Positions 19,929 through 28,487 of a DNA stretch of 64,000 nt are shown in pieces (the stretch's first letter is position 1; the number at the start of each line of letters is the position of its first letter). Position numbers and translations under genes: made by a program. Source of the DNA: Cellulomonas sp. Leaf334 (GTDB taxonomy: Bacteria > Actinomycetota > Actinomycetes > Actinomycetales > Cellulomonadaceae); contig NZ_LMOO01000001.1 of the NCBI RefSeq assembly GCF_001424195.1, positions 374,256 through 438,255 of the forward strand. Direction: 5' to 3'. The notes under the pieces were generated by a model, which did no database searches, had not been told where the DNA came from, and worked only from the letters and a program-made list of their open reading frames with translations.

Positions 19929-21699
19929 TGGGTGCCGCCTTGAATCCCGCGCTGGCGCGACCCGAACCCATGCTCGCGGCAGCGGTGACGGCGGAGGGGA
20001 CTCCGCCGGACGTCACCACGTACGTGACGGTCAGCGTCACGCTGCCGGTGTCGGACGTGATCGAGCAGCCCTCCGCCGAGCACCCGACGGGATCGGGGTT
20101 CGACGCGATCGCCATGGCCGGGGTCACCGTCACGGTGGCCGTCGCGGAGACGGTGACGCCACCGACGGTCGCGGTCACCGCCGGCGTCACCACCGTCGTG
20201 CTCGTGAGCCTGTCCAGGGTGAAGCTGGTGTACCCCGACCCGTTCCAGTAGCTCACCGTTCCGGTGCGGGAGGTGACGGCGGTCGTCGTCTTCTGCGACG
20301 GCCCCCGTTCGACGCGAGTGGCGTCCGTGTACGACGACACGGAGGCCAGCCCCGAGGGTGCAGCCGCTCCGGTCCAGGAACCGCTCCCGACGCTCGTCGT
20401 CCCGACCGTGCGCGCCACCGACGTCGCGAGACAGCCCGGACCGGACAGGGTCACACAGCCCACGGCGGTGCTGCCGGCGGCGGAGGTGAACCTCGCCCCG
20501 ATCGTCTTCGCGGACCCCCCACCGGCGAGGTTGGCCACCGTGAACGGTGTGCCGCCCGCGGTCAGCACCACGGACGCCGCGCCGCTGCTGGTGAGGTCGG
20601 AGCCGGCACACACCTGGCCGGCGGGGATGCCGGACGCGCAGGACACGGTGGTCGTCGCCTTCAGGCTCGCGGTGCTGCTCGCCGGGGCGAGCCGCAGGCT
20701 GGTGCTGGTCCCTGCCAGGTCGAGCGGGGTAGCCGACCCGACGCCGGTCACGTCGGGCGGGTTGGCGGGCGCGGCTCCGGCCGACCCGAAGTCGTTCGAC
20801 GCTGCGTTGGTGAGCCGCCCGCCGCCCGTGGCGATCGCCTCGACGTCGGCGTCGGCGGTGATCGACTGCGCTCCCCCGTGCACGGCCGTCGCCTCCACGG
20901 CGGTGGCCTGCTGGGAGGTGACGCCCACGCCGGCGTTGCCCAGGCTCAGGGTGGCGACGGTCGCGTCGGTGCCCGGGATGAGAGGCGTGGTGGGGGTCGT
21001 GGCGGGTCCGCTCGGCCCGGCGCCGGCGGCGGTCACCGTCACGGTCGGGCCGGTCGCGCCCGCATCACCGGACAGGAGCGCCTGGCACGCCCCGAGGTAG
21101 GGCTGGTTGGACGAGTCCCCGCACCCGCCCGTCGGCGCGAACGCCTGTGACCGCAGGATCACGTGCTTCGGTGTCGCGGACTGGTTCGCCCGCCAGGACG
21201 TGATCACCGTCAGGGTGAGGACGTTGGCGGCCGTCTGCGCGGACCGGGTGACGTACACCCGGCTCGTGTACGTGACGCTGGGGATCGACGGGTCAGGCTC
21301 GACGGTCTTGTTCGACCCGCCCGCGCCCGACAGCGGCGCACGGTCCGTGGTCTGGTCGGTGCTGATGACCAACGGCTCGTCGATCGACGCGTCGGCCGGC
21401 GGCCGCAGCTGGGTCCCGGTCACGTTGGGGTCTCCCCCGGCGGCCGACGCGAACGCCGAGTGCATGCCCTTGGAGAGCGACGCCCACGGGAGCGCGCGGA
21501 TCTGCTCCATCACCTCGTTGGCGACGGCGGTGCCCTGCGTGCGCTGCCTCGTCTGGGCGTTGGTCACCAGCGCCGACGTCTGCACCGCCATGAGACTGAA
21601 CAGCACCGCGGAGATCACCATCATGGCGACGAGCAGCTCCACCAGGGTGAAGCCGGACTCGTCCGAGCGCACCCGATCGCACCTGCTACGCCATGCCAT
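19921..21699 (-). CDS. Very large minor prepilin, PilV-like with Ala/Thr/Val-rich extension
   Basis: 592 aa from ATG 21699, which has GGAGG 9 bases upstream; an in-frame ATG at 21753 has a G-rich tract too close to serve. Leader ends at Gly16, then FTLVELLVAMMVISAVLFSLM with Glu at mature position 5. A PilV-like head follows (ANEVMEQIRALPW) to about residue 210. The remaining 380 residues are low in charge and rich in Ala, Thr, Val, Gly and Ser, with beta-strand-like alternation and spaced Cys pairs, unlike ordinary 150-200 aa minor pilins. Function likely adhesive or tip-exposed; no specific fold recognised. Confidence 0.7.
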   Translation of the reverse strand: MAWRSRCDRVRSDESGFTLVELLVAMMVISAVLFSLMAVQTSALVTNAQTRQRTQGTAVANEVMEQIRALPWASLSKGMHSAFASAAGGDPNVTGTQLRPPADASIDEPLVISTDQTTDRAPLSGAGGSNKTVEPDPSIPSVTYTSRVYVTRSAQTAANVLTLTVITSWRANQSATPKHVILRSQAFAPTGGCGDSSNQPYLGACQALLSGDAGATGPTVTVTAAGAGPSGPATTPTTPLIPGTDATVATLSLGNAGVGVTSQQATAVEATAVHGGAQSITADADVEAIATGGGRLTNAASNDFGSAGAAPANPPDVTGVGSATPLDLAGTSTSLRLAPASSTASLKATTTVSCASGIPAGQVCAGSDLTSSGAASVVLTAGGTPFTVANLAGGGSAKTIGARFTSAAGSTAVGCVTLSGPGCLATSVARTVGTTSVGSGSWTGAAAPSGLASVSSYTDATRVERGPSQKTTTAVTSRTGTVSYWNGSGYTSFTLDRLTSTTVVTPAVTATVGGVTVSATATVTVTPAMAIASNPDPVGCSAEGCSITSDTGSVTLTVTYVVTSGGVPSAVTAAASMGSGRASAGFKAAPNA

Positions 21700-21801
21700 C
21701 CCGAGGTTCCTCCACCCGCCGTGCCGTGAGAGCGCTACCACACCTGCGCGCATCCCTCCCCCAACGGCACGATCGACGTGCGGCATGAGCCCGATCTGAA
21801 G

Positions 21802-21828
21802 AACTCGGCGGAGTCTCATCAAACTTTC
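21802..21828 (-). promoter_or_regulatory. FliA-like promoter of the PilV/PilW/pilD unit
   Basis: Minus strand: GAAAGTTT (21828-21821), 11 bases, GCCGAGTT (21809-21802). The E. coli FliA consensus is TAAAGTTT-N11-GCCGATAA, so the first box matches 7 of 8 and the second begins with the invariant GCCGA. It lies between a terminator (21887-21917) and the start at 21699. Confidence 0.6.
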
Positions 21829-21886
21829 ATCCACCGGATCGGACTCCCCGGTACATGCTCGGACGAACCGCAGCGCGACGAGCGAA

Positions 21887-21917
21887 CGGCCGCCGCACCC
21901 CGTGGGTACGGCGGCCG
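21887..21917 (-). terminator. Terminator hairpin after the 634-aa pilus protein gene
   Basis: CGGCCGCCG (21887-21895) pairs perfectly with CGGCGGCCG (21909-21917) around 13 bases. It lies 6 bases past the stop at 21923 and divides the minor-pilin genes into two units. Confidence 0.75.
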
Positions 21918-21922
21918 CCTCG

Positions 21923-23827
21923 TCACGACCTGAGCTCAGGCGGCGTGTCGATCTCGCCGAAGTACCGCTGCGACCACTGCGCGTTGACCCACCGGGGGAA
22001 GTAGGGCGGCGCGCTGTACTTGAGGCGCGTGTCGTAGACGTACTTCTTCAGGTAGCCGGTGTCCCCGTTGCCCGTTCCGACGATCCCGCGCCAGCGCTGG
22101 GCGATGGAGCCGTCGACCCGCAGCAGGCCCTCGCCGTTCCCGTCCGAGGTCTTGTCGTAGCGCTGCACGTAGAACGAGTGCTGGAGGGTCTGGATCGAGC
22201 CCATGATCTCGATGCCCTCGAACGAGGCCACACCGGCCGGCGGGGTGATGTTGGCGGGCCAGTCTGGCACCGCGCCCGTCTCCGTCCCGGGCTCGGACCC
22301 CCACTTGCAGCTCGAGTGGCTGGGGCACGGACCGCCCTGCGCGTCGACCCGCGTCATCCACGGGTGGAAGACCTCGACCGAGTTGGTGGCGACGAGGCCG
22401 ACCATGTCGGAGCCGGTGAGACCACCGGCGAGCATGATGTCTCCGGTGAGGATCACGGACTGTGCGGCGGCGAGCGTGACGCGACCCTTGACCGTGCCCT
22501 GCACGTAGAGGTTGCCCTCCTGGCAGTACTTCGTCGACTCCTTCATCGTCGTGTCGTACGTGTAGGTCGAGTTCGTGGCCGGTGGCTTGGCCGCCGCGAT
22601 CGCCTGCGTGTACGTGCCGAGCGGGAGGACCGACGTACCAGGGCCGCCGATCTGGCCCGCGCTGCAGCGGGAGTGTGTGATCCCCGTGTTCTCGGCGGAC
22701 ACCTGGATGACCATGTTGTCCGGGACCGCGACGGTCGCGCCGCCCGCCGAGTTCAGGTTCGTGGTGGACCCGCACGAGGGTGAGGAACCACCGGGGGGCG
22801 CGATCGCCGTGGGGTTTCCGCCTCCGTTGACGACCTTGTTCCAGACCTGCATGGTCCCCGCGCCGTCGAAGATGATCCGGGTCGACCCGTAGTAGTGGCA
22901 GCCGGGGAAGCCGCTGAAGGCCGCCGACGTGTCGTCCAGGTACAGCGCCTTCGAGTACTCGGGCTGGACGCCGTTGAAGTTCGCGGTGCTGTAGCTGGCA
23001 CCCGTCTTGCGCAGGCACTTGCGCCAGGTGGACGTCGCCGCCGTGACGGTCCGGCACTCGGGGTTGGCCGAGAGGAAGCCGTCGGTGAACGTGGGGCTGT
23101 TGGCGAGCACCGAGTCGTTCGAGAACACCGTGCCCTCGAGCGTGTCCCCGGGGGCGAACTGGATCTCGTTGCAGTCCTTGCCCTCGCGTCCCTCCCACCA
23201 GTACAGGGCGGCGTCGTACCCCCCGATCCCACAGGCCGCCTTCTCCGTGGTGCTCAGCGAGGCGATCTTCGTCGGCGTGTAGGACTGCACGTTCGACGGG
23301 TCGGCGGACTCGAAGTCGGTGTAGTAGACGTAGTCCGTCGAACCACCCTTACCCACGGCCGCCTCGACGGTGCGGTACTCACCGTTGACCTTGCCCGTGG
23401 ACCGCACGGAGATCGTGCCCTCGGTCATCGCCCGGGAGGCGTCGACGGAGTAGTGGAAGAAGGCGTCCTTGGGCCCTGTCTCGCCGGGAGCGACAGGAAG
23501 CCAGCCCAGAGGTGTGCCGGCACCCCAGCCGCACGCGTTGCCGGGGACGGCCGGGCCGCGCAGCGCGAGGTTCCCGCAGTCGACCGTCGAGAAGTACCCG
23601 TCGTCGCGGTTCAGGCGCGAGATGAAGTCGTCGATGCCGGACTGCGCCGCGGACATCGTGCTCGAGTAGTCCTGGTCGTACCGCGCGAACTTCTGGCTCG
23701 AGACGGTGTAGGCCAGGGCGGTGAGAGCGAGCATCGCCAGCACCATCATCGATCCGACGACGAGGAGCAGAGCCATGCCCGCGTCGTCGCCCTTCGACGG
23801 CCGTCGGGTGCGCAGCAACCTGGTCAC
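21923..23827 (-). CDS. Large pilus-associated protein, prepilin-like, no Glu5 (PilX/GspK-like)
   Basis: 634 aa from GTG 23827; its start shares one base with the TAG stop of the upstream gene. Leader ends DDAG (Gly17), then MALLLVVGSMMVLAMLALTALAY, with Leu instead of Glu at mature position 5. The next part is PilX-like (ALAYTVSSQKFARYDQDYSSTMSAAQSGIDDFI). A long extracellular region with at least twelve cysteines and a beta-helix-like segment (GRVTLAAAQSVILTGDIMLAGG) follows. Same plan as the 523-aa protein at 17620-19191. Probably a pilus-tip or adhesin-like component. Confidence 0.7.
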   Translation of the reverse strand: MTRLLRTRRPSKGDDAGMALLLVVGSMMVLAMLALTALAYTVSSQKFARYDQDYSSTMSAAQSGIDDFISRLNRDDGYFSTVDCGNLALRGPAVPGNACGWGAGTPLGWLPVAPGETGPKDAFFHYSVDASRAMTEGTISVRSTGKVNGEYRTVEAAVGKGGSTDYVYYTDFESADPSNVQSYTPTKIASLSTTEKAACGIGGYDAALYWWEGREGKDCNEIQFAPGDTLEGTVFSNDSVLANSPTFTDGFLSANPECRTVTAATSTWRKCLRKTGASYSTANFNGVQPEYSKALYLDDTSAAFSGFPGCHYYGSTRIIFDGAGTMQVWNKVVNGGGNPTAIAPPGGSSPSCGSTTNLNSAGGATVAVPDNMVIQVSAENTGITHSRCSAGQIGGPGTSVLPLGTYTQAIAAAKPPATNSTYTYDTTMKESTKYCQEGNLYVQGTVKGRVTLAAAQSVILTGDIMLAGGLTGSDMVGLVATNSVEVFHPWMTRVDAQGGPCPSHSSCKWGSEPGTETGAVPDWPANITPPAGVASFEGIEIMGSIQTLQHSFYVQRYDKTSDGNGEGLLRVDGSIAQRWRGIVGTGNGDTGYLKKYVYDTRLKYSAPPYFPRWVNAQWSQRYFGEIDTPPELRS

Positions 23828-24585
23828 TAGTCCTCCTCGTCCTGGCGGAGGACGGCCTGCGCGTTCGGCAGCGTCACCCGCTGGATGTACGTGGTGGGGT
23901 CCACGCGCGTCGCGTTCTGCGCCTGGACCGAGACGACGAGCTCGACGGCGAGCACCCGCGACAGCTCGTCCGCGGTCAGCGAGCCGTTGGTCGGAGGCGT
24001 GAGCCGTGCCCCTGCGCCGTCGTAGAACGCCAGCATCGGACCGGTGCCGGACTGGACGCCGGTCGCCAGCGTGCGCGTGACGAGCCGCTTGCGACAGTCC
24101 GACCCCGCGGCAGCGGCCTCGGCGTCGCAGTAGACGTACCCCGTCGCCGCCGGCAGGTTCGAGTCGGGCACCTGCACCTTCTCGACGAGGGTTCCCGCGG
24201 CCGCTCCCGTGGTCGCGAGCGTGTAGGTGACCCGGCTCGGGCCCACGCTGTTCCCGGGGTTGTCGATGTTCGCGTAGAACTGGACGCTGAAGTTCTGGCC
24301 GTTGACGAAGGCGTCCTGCGTGCACAGGGTGCAGGTCGTGGTGAGCTGGCTCGGCATGACCGCCGTGCGCAGCTTCTTGGACATGGTCTCCACGACCACG
24401 CGCGCGGAGTCGACCTGGTCCTGCCGGGAGATCGACTCGGCGTTCGACCGCGTGAAGCCGATCACCAGGGTCCCGACCGCGGCGATCAGGATCGAGAACA
24501 CCAGCATCGACACGAGCATCTCGGTGAGGCTCGTGCCCCGCTCGTCGCGGTGTGCCGGGAGCGTTCGGCGCAGGTCGGCGCTCAC
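23827..24585 (-). CDS. Minor prepilin, PilW-like
   Basis: 252 aa from GTG 24585, which overlaps the stop of the 644-aa pilin gene by 4 bases. Leader ends ERG (Gly17), then TSLTEMLVSMLVFSILIAAVG, Glu at mature position 5. Then a PilW/PulJ-like stretch (SISRQDQVDSARVVVETMSKKLR) and a CTLC pair near residue 82. The middle gene of three overlapping minor-pilin genes. Confidence 0.78.
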   Translation of the reverse strand: MSADLRRTLPAHRDERGTSLTEMLVSMLVFSILIAAVGTLVIGFTRSNAESISRQDQVDSARVVVETMSKKLRTAVMPSQLTTTCTLCTQDAFVNGQNFSVQFYANIDNPGNSVGPSRVTYTLATTGAAAGTLVEKVQVPDSNLPAATGYVYCDAEAAAAGSDCRKRLVTRTLATGVQSGTGPMLAFYDGAGARLTPPTNGSLTADELSRVLAVELVVSVQAQNATRVDPTTYIQRVTLPNAQAVLRQDEED

Positions 24586-26516
24586 GGCCCGGTGCTCCCG
24601 CCGCTGCTCGTGTTCTTCGACAGCACGGAGGTACCCGGGCCGACGACGTACGTGCCCGCCGTGGTGCACCGGTTCCCCGATCCCGAGTTCTCCTTGTTCC
24701 AGAGGTACGCGTAGTAGGTCGTCGTGCCGGACGTCGGCCGCGGGACACCGGAGACGGTGAGCGACTGTGTGCCCGACGACGACTTCCCGGTGGACTGGTA
24801 CTTCGTCCCGGAGGGGGAGGCGACGGTCTGCGTGCACCCGGTGACGACCACCGGGCTGATCAGCAGGTACCGGTTGGTGGTGCTGATGTTCGTCATCGTG
24901 AGGGCCGCGTACAGCGTCGGCGGCGGGGTGGACGCCCAGTTCTTCAGCACCGCCGTGCCGTACGGGGCACCGAAGGCGCTGATCAGGTCCGGGTAGCTGA
25001 CGCAGGTCCCGTTCCAGGGACCGTTCGTCTGCCAGACGTACCAGCTGCCCGCCGGGATCACGACCGGCGCCGAGCGTGCACCGTCGACGTTGATCGCGAT
25101 CGCCCCGACGGTGGTCGGGCAGGTGGTCAGCGACGCGAGGCCCGACTTCTGCTTCTCGGCGATCCAGACGGTTCCGGTGGACAGGCCCTGGATGCGGAGC
25201 GTCGTGGTCGCCCAGGTGATGTCCTCGTTCTCCCCGCTGCCGAGGCTGACGTTCACGGGACCGGGCGAGCAGGCGAACGTGGTCCCGACGGCGTAGAGGT
25301 CGTACGCGGCCGGCATGAGGACGAAGCTCGCCCCGGACCCGGACGCGGGGGCCGACGTACCGGTCGAGCAGGTGGTGGGCACGGTCCCGGTGGGGACGGC
25401 CAGGACGTTCGTGGTGCCCGACGGGAGGTTCGCGACCAGGACGGACGCCATCTCGAGCGTGACCTCGAGCGTGACGTGACCACCCGGAGGGAGGTCGACC
25501 ATGTCGTAGCCGCCGGGCGGCGCAGCGCTGCCGAAGTACGCGCCGTAGCTGGTGGGCCACAGGCCGGTGAACGTGGTGCTCACTCCGCCTGCGACGCGAG
25601 GGCTCTCCCCCGTCGCGCCGGAGTACTGCGACGCGACGAGCGTCAAGGGCGACCCGCTCGCCTGTGCGTTCGTCAACGACTGCCCGTCGGACCGCACGAT
25701 GGTGACCGTGACGCTGCCCGCCTTCGCCACCGTGAAGCTGGCGCCGGCGTAGATCTGGCTCGGCATGATGACGCCGGAGTTCTTGCTCGGGTTCGCGGTC
25801 CCGGAGAGGTCGACGTAGGAGCCGTCGGCCACCGTGATCGTGTAGGCGGCACCGGCGGTCGGCGGGCTGATCCGGATCACGGCACAGCCGGACGCGTCGG
25901 TGTGGCCCGTGGTGGTCGCCCCACCGGTCGCCGTGACCGGGATGCCGGACAACGGCTTGGCGTCCTGGTCGAGGACCTTCGCGGCGATGAACGAGTCCGT
26001 GGTGGCGATGCCCGTCTCTTTGTCCGGGGCCAGCGACGCGGTGCTCACCACCGGCTGCACGCCGCCCATGTTCGGCCAGGTGACGGTGACGGTCACGCCC
26101 AGCGTCGGGTACGCGACGAGCGAGCCACCCTCGCAGGCGGACGCTCCGGTACCGGCGATGTTCCACTGGGCGGTGCGCACGACGGTGTACTTGCGACCGT
26201 CGATGACCAGCGGCTGGCCCGCCGTGCCGCCGGCCAGCGGGTGCGGGTTGAGCACGTACCCGGCAGCGGCGAGGTTGACGGGTCCCGCGTCGGTCCGGGC
26301 GAACTCTTCGCGCACCAGGTCGATCTCGCGGGCGGCCAGGTTGGCGGCGGCGATCCGGCTGCGGTTCGCGACCCCCTGCGACTGCGAGCTCATGATCACG
26401 CCGATGACCGCCACGGCCATCGTGCCGAGCACGACCATCGCGACGACCAGCTCGATGAGGGAGAACCCCTGGTCGGCGCCTCGGGCGCCGCGCGGGCTAC
26501 GTACCACGGTGTACAC
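24582..26516 (-). CDS. Very large minor prepilin with Ig-like/carboxypeptidase-regulatory-like repeats
   Basis: 644 aa from GTG 26516; a second in-frame GTG at 26507 has a better spaced AGAGG and would give 641 aa. Leader ends ADQG (Gly17), then FSLIELVVAMVVLGTMAVAVIG, Glu at mature position 5. After a pilin-like head, the region from about residue 180 holds repeats of the carboxypeptidase-regulatory or Cna-B-like type (AAKVLDQDAKPLSGIPVTATGG...), which build extended stalks in surface proteins. Far larger than usual minor pilins. Likely a surface-exposed stalk or adhesin at the pilus tip. Confidence 0.72.
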   Translation of the reverse strand: MYTVVRSPRGARGADQGFSLIELVVAMVVLGTMAVAVIGVIMSSQSQGVANRSRIAAANLAAREIDLVREEFARTDAGPVNLAAAGYVLNPHPLAGGTAGQPLVIDGRKYTVVRTAQWNIAGTGASACEGGSLVAYPTLGVTVTVTWPNMGGVQPVVSTASLAPDKETGIATTDSFIAAKVLDQDAKPLSGIPVTATGGATTTGHTDASGCAVIRISPPTAGAAYTITVADGSYVDLSGTANPSKNSGVIMPSQIYAGASFTVAKAGSVTVTIVRSDGQSLTNAQASGSPLTLVASQYSGATGESPRVAGGVSTTFTGLWPTSYGAYFGSAAPPGGYDMVDLPPGGHVTLEVTLEMASVLVANLPSGTTNVLAVPTGTVPTTCSTGTSAPASGSGASFVLMPAAYDLYAVGTTFACSPGPVNVSLGSGENEDITWATTTLRIQGLSTGTVWIAEKQKSGLASLTTCPTTVGAIAINVDGARSAPVVIPAGSWYVWQTNGPWNGTCVSYPDLISAFGAPYGTAVLKNWASTPPPTLYAALTMTNISTTNRYLLISPVVVTGCTQTVASPSGTKYQSTGKSSSGTQSLTVSGVPRPTSGTTTYYAYLWNKENSGSGNRCTTAGTYVVGPGTSVLSKNTSSGGSTGP

Positions 26517-26585
26517 CTCTGCCTGTCAGCGGGCCCTGGACGGGTGCGGACGACCCGGACGAATCGGTGGTGCGACGAACCGAGG

Positions 26586-26634
26586 AAGCCCCGGCGGGTA
26601 ACGAGAGCGGTGCTCGCGTCGCCCACCGGGGCTT
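26586..26634 (-). terminator. Terminator hairpin after pilA
   Basis: AAGCCCCGG (26586-26594) and CCGGGGCTT (26626-26634) form a 9-bp stem around a long loop that contains a smaller hairpin. It lies 12 bases past the pilA stop, so high pilA expression can be isolated from the minor-pilin genes downstream. Confidence 0.75.
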
Positions 26635-26646
26635 TCTACGGGTGGA

Positions 26647-27093
26647 TCAGCAGCCGGCGGTCTTGTTCAGACCGTCAGTGGCGGAGTAGGAGACCGCGTC
26701 GTGCGTGCCGCCGGTGTAGGCGATCTCGACGCACCAGCCCTGCGTGGCGGTGTCGTCCGCGCCGGGGGTCAGGGTGACGGTGTCGACACCGTTGCTGACC
26801 TTGCCGATGTCCGAGGCGGTGCCGTCGTAGCTGATCGTGTAACGGTCGCTGGCGATCGCCACGTCGCCCGCCGCGAGCGCGGTGGTCGCGTCGACGTAGT
26901 ACGTCGCGATCTCCTTGCCCAGCGTGGAGACGTCGGAGACGGCGGCCGTGTCCTGGGCCTTCTTGCGCTGGTTCAGGAACACCGGGATCGCGATGGCCGC
27001 GAGGATGCCGATGATGATCATGACGACGAGGAGCTCGATAAGGGTGAAGCCCTTGTCCTTCTCCTCCATGGACTTGCGAATACGAGCGATCAT
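26647..27093 (-). CDS. pilA: Major type IV pilin
   Basis: 148 aa. A 15-residue leader with several charged residues ends in Gly15, then FTLIELLVVMIIIGILAAIAIP, the classic class III signal with Phe at +1 and Glu at mature position 5. Then NQRKKAQDTAAVSDV and a small globular domain with Cys near residues 123 and 148, able to form the C-terminal D-loop disulfide. Has its own GGGGAG ribosome binding site, its own promoter region, and a terminator, as expected for the abundant pilus subunit. Substrate of the prepilin peptidase at 16838-17623. Confidence 0.93.
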   Translation of the reverse strand: MIARIRKSMEEKDKGFTLIELLVVMIIIGILAAIAIPVFLNQRKKAQDTAAVSDVSTLGKEIATYYVDATTALAAGDVAIASDRYTISYDGTASDIGKVSNGVDTVTLTPGADDTATQGWCVEIAYTGGTHDAVSYSATDGLNKTAGC

Positions 27094-27173
27094 GTTGAGC
27101 TCCCCATGAAGTCAGTGCGGATGGTCTGTGTCACATTCAGTCCGGCAGCGCCGGTTCGGTCCTACAAGCCATG

Positions 27174-27202
27174 CATCGTCCTGGACCCGCCGGACCTTGA
27201 GC
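27174..27202 (-). promoter_or_regulatory. FliA/SigD-like promoter of pilA
   Basis: Minus strand: GCTCAAG (27202-27196), 16 bases, ACGATG (27179-27174), about 80 bases before pilA. Same spacing as the elements before pilB, pilT and pilM. The second half deviates at its first base (A for C), the weakest of the four. Confidence 0.55.
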
Positions 27203-27226
27203 CCGACGCCCGGATGATCGCGGATT

Positions 27227-27244
27227 CACTCGCTCGGAGCAGTG
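27227..27244 (-). terminator. Possible hairpin after pilC
   Basis: CACT (27227-27230) with AGTG (27241-27244) and an inner GCTC/GAGC can fold into a compact hairpin 13 bases past the pilC stop. The stem has one mismatch and a very small loop, and there is no U tract. Weak evidence for a terminator or mRNA-end structure. Confidence 0.35.
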
Positions 27245-27257
27245 CCGCACGTGCCGG

Positions 27258-28487
27258 TCACTCGATGAGCGCGAAGACACCGAAGATGGGCATGTACATG
27301 GCGATGACCATGGAGCCGACGATGGCGCCGATGACCACGATCATGAGCGGCTCGATGAGGCTGGTGAGCTGCTCGGTGGTGGACTCGACCTCCTGGTCGT
27401 AGAAGTCCGCGACCTTGGCGAGCATGGTGTCGAGCGCGCCCGTGTCCTCACCGACGGCCATCATCTGCACCACCATCGGGGGGAACACCGGGTGCTGCGA
27501 CAGCGGCCCTGCCAGGGACTCTCCTCGTCGGACCGACTCCTGGACGGCCTTGGCAGCCCGTTCGATGACGAGGTTGCCGCTGGTCTCACCGACGATGTCC
27601 AGGGCCTGCAGCAGGGGCACGCCGGCGTGGATCATGGTGCCGAAGTTCCGGGTGAACCGGGACACCGCGATCTTTCGGAACAGCTGCCCGAAGACGGGCA
27701 CCTTGAGCTTCCAGGGATCGAGGCGCTCGCGGATCGCCCGGTCGTTCTTGTGCTTTCCCCACCAGACCGTGAAAATGACGAGGGCAATGATGAACGGAAT
27801 GATCACGATCTTCAGGCCCTGCGACATCCACATGAGGATCTGTGTCGGGAGCGGGAGCTTTCCGCCGAGGCTCTCGAACATTCCTGCGAAGACCGGGACG
27901 ATGAAGAGCAGCATTCCGGTCGTGGCAAGGATCGCGATGACGAAAACGACCACCGGGTAGGTCATCGCGGACTTGATCTTTCCGCGCAGCTTGACCTCGG
28001 CCTCGAAGTTGTTCGCGACCGAGACGAGCGTCTGGTCGAGGAACCCGCCGACCTCGCCCGCCTTGACCATGTTGATCATGAGGGGCGGGAACACGTCCGC
28101 GTGCTTCGTCAGCGCGGTGGAGAACGCCGTGCCGACCTCGACGTCGTTGCGCACCTGGGCGATCACCTTGGCCAGCGCCTTCGACTCGGTCTGCTCCGCG
28201 AGGATCGTCAGCGCGCGCAGCAGCGACAGGCCCGAGTCGATCATCGTGGCGAGCTGCCGCGACATGATCGACAGGTCCTTGAGCGAGATCTTGTTCCCGC
28301 CGAAGCCGGGGATGTTGATCTCGGCGTTCAGGCCACCGGTGCTGACCTCGGAGATCGAGACCGCCGCGAGGCCCATCTCCCGCAGCCGGTTGGCGACCGC
28401 CGCCTGGTTGGTCGCCTCGACGCGACCCTTGACGATCTTGCCGGCCTTGTCCCGGACGGCGTACTCGAACGTCTTCGCCCCGGCCAT
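27258..28487 (-). CDS. pilC: Type IV pilus inner-membrane platform protein PilC
   Basis: 409 aa GspF-family protein. Two homologous cytoplasmic helical domains (N-terminal one around LKDLSIMSRQLATMIDSGLSLLRAL, second around KIAVSRFTRNFGTMIHAGVPLLQAL), each followed by membrane segments. The preceding MAGAKTFEYAVRDKAGKIVKGRVEA is the usual N-terminal extension. ATG 28487 shares one base with the pilT stop. It couples the PilB and PilT motors to pilin insertion and removal. Confidence 0.95.
   Translation of the reverse strand: MAGAKTFEYAVRDKAGKIVKGRVEATNQAAVANRLREMGLAAVSISEVSTGGLNAEINIPGFGGNKISLKDLSIMSRQLATMIDSGLSLLRALTILAEQTESKALAKVIAQVRNDVEVGTAFSTALTKHADVFPPLMINMVKAGEVGGFLDQTLVSVANNFEAEVKLRGKIKSAMTYPVVVFVIAILATTGMLLFIVPVFAGMFESLGGKLPLPTQILMWMSQGLKIVIIPFIIALVIFTVWWGKHKNDRAIRERLDPWKLKVPVFGQLFRKIAVSRFTRNFGTMIHAGVPLLQALDIVGETSGNLVIERAAKAVQESVRRGESLAGPLSQHPVFPPMVVQMMAVGEDTGALDTMLAKVADFYDQEVESTTEQLTSLIEPLMIVVIGAIVGSMVIAMYMPIFGVFALIE

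Noticed and set aside
27227-27244. Strong terminator after pilC
   Set aside because: Kept only as a weak feature because the loop is tiny, one mismatch is present and no U tract follows.
27094-27257. c-di-GMP riboswitch before pilA
   Set aside because: Searched by eye for the GEMM core and its GNRA-receptor layout; not found. The region is explained by a promoter-like element.
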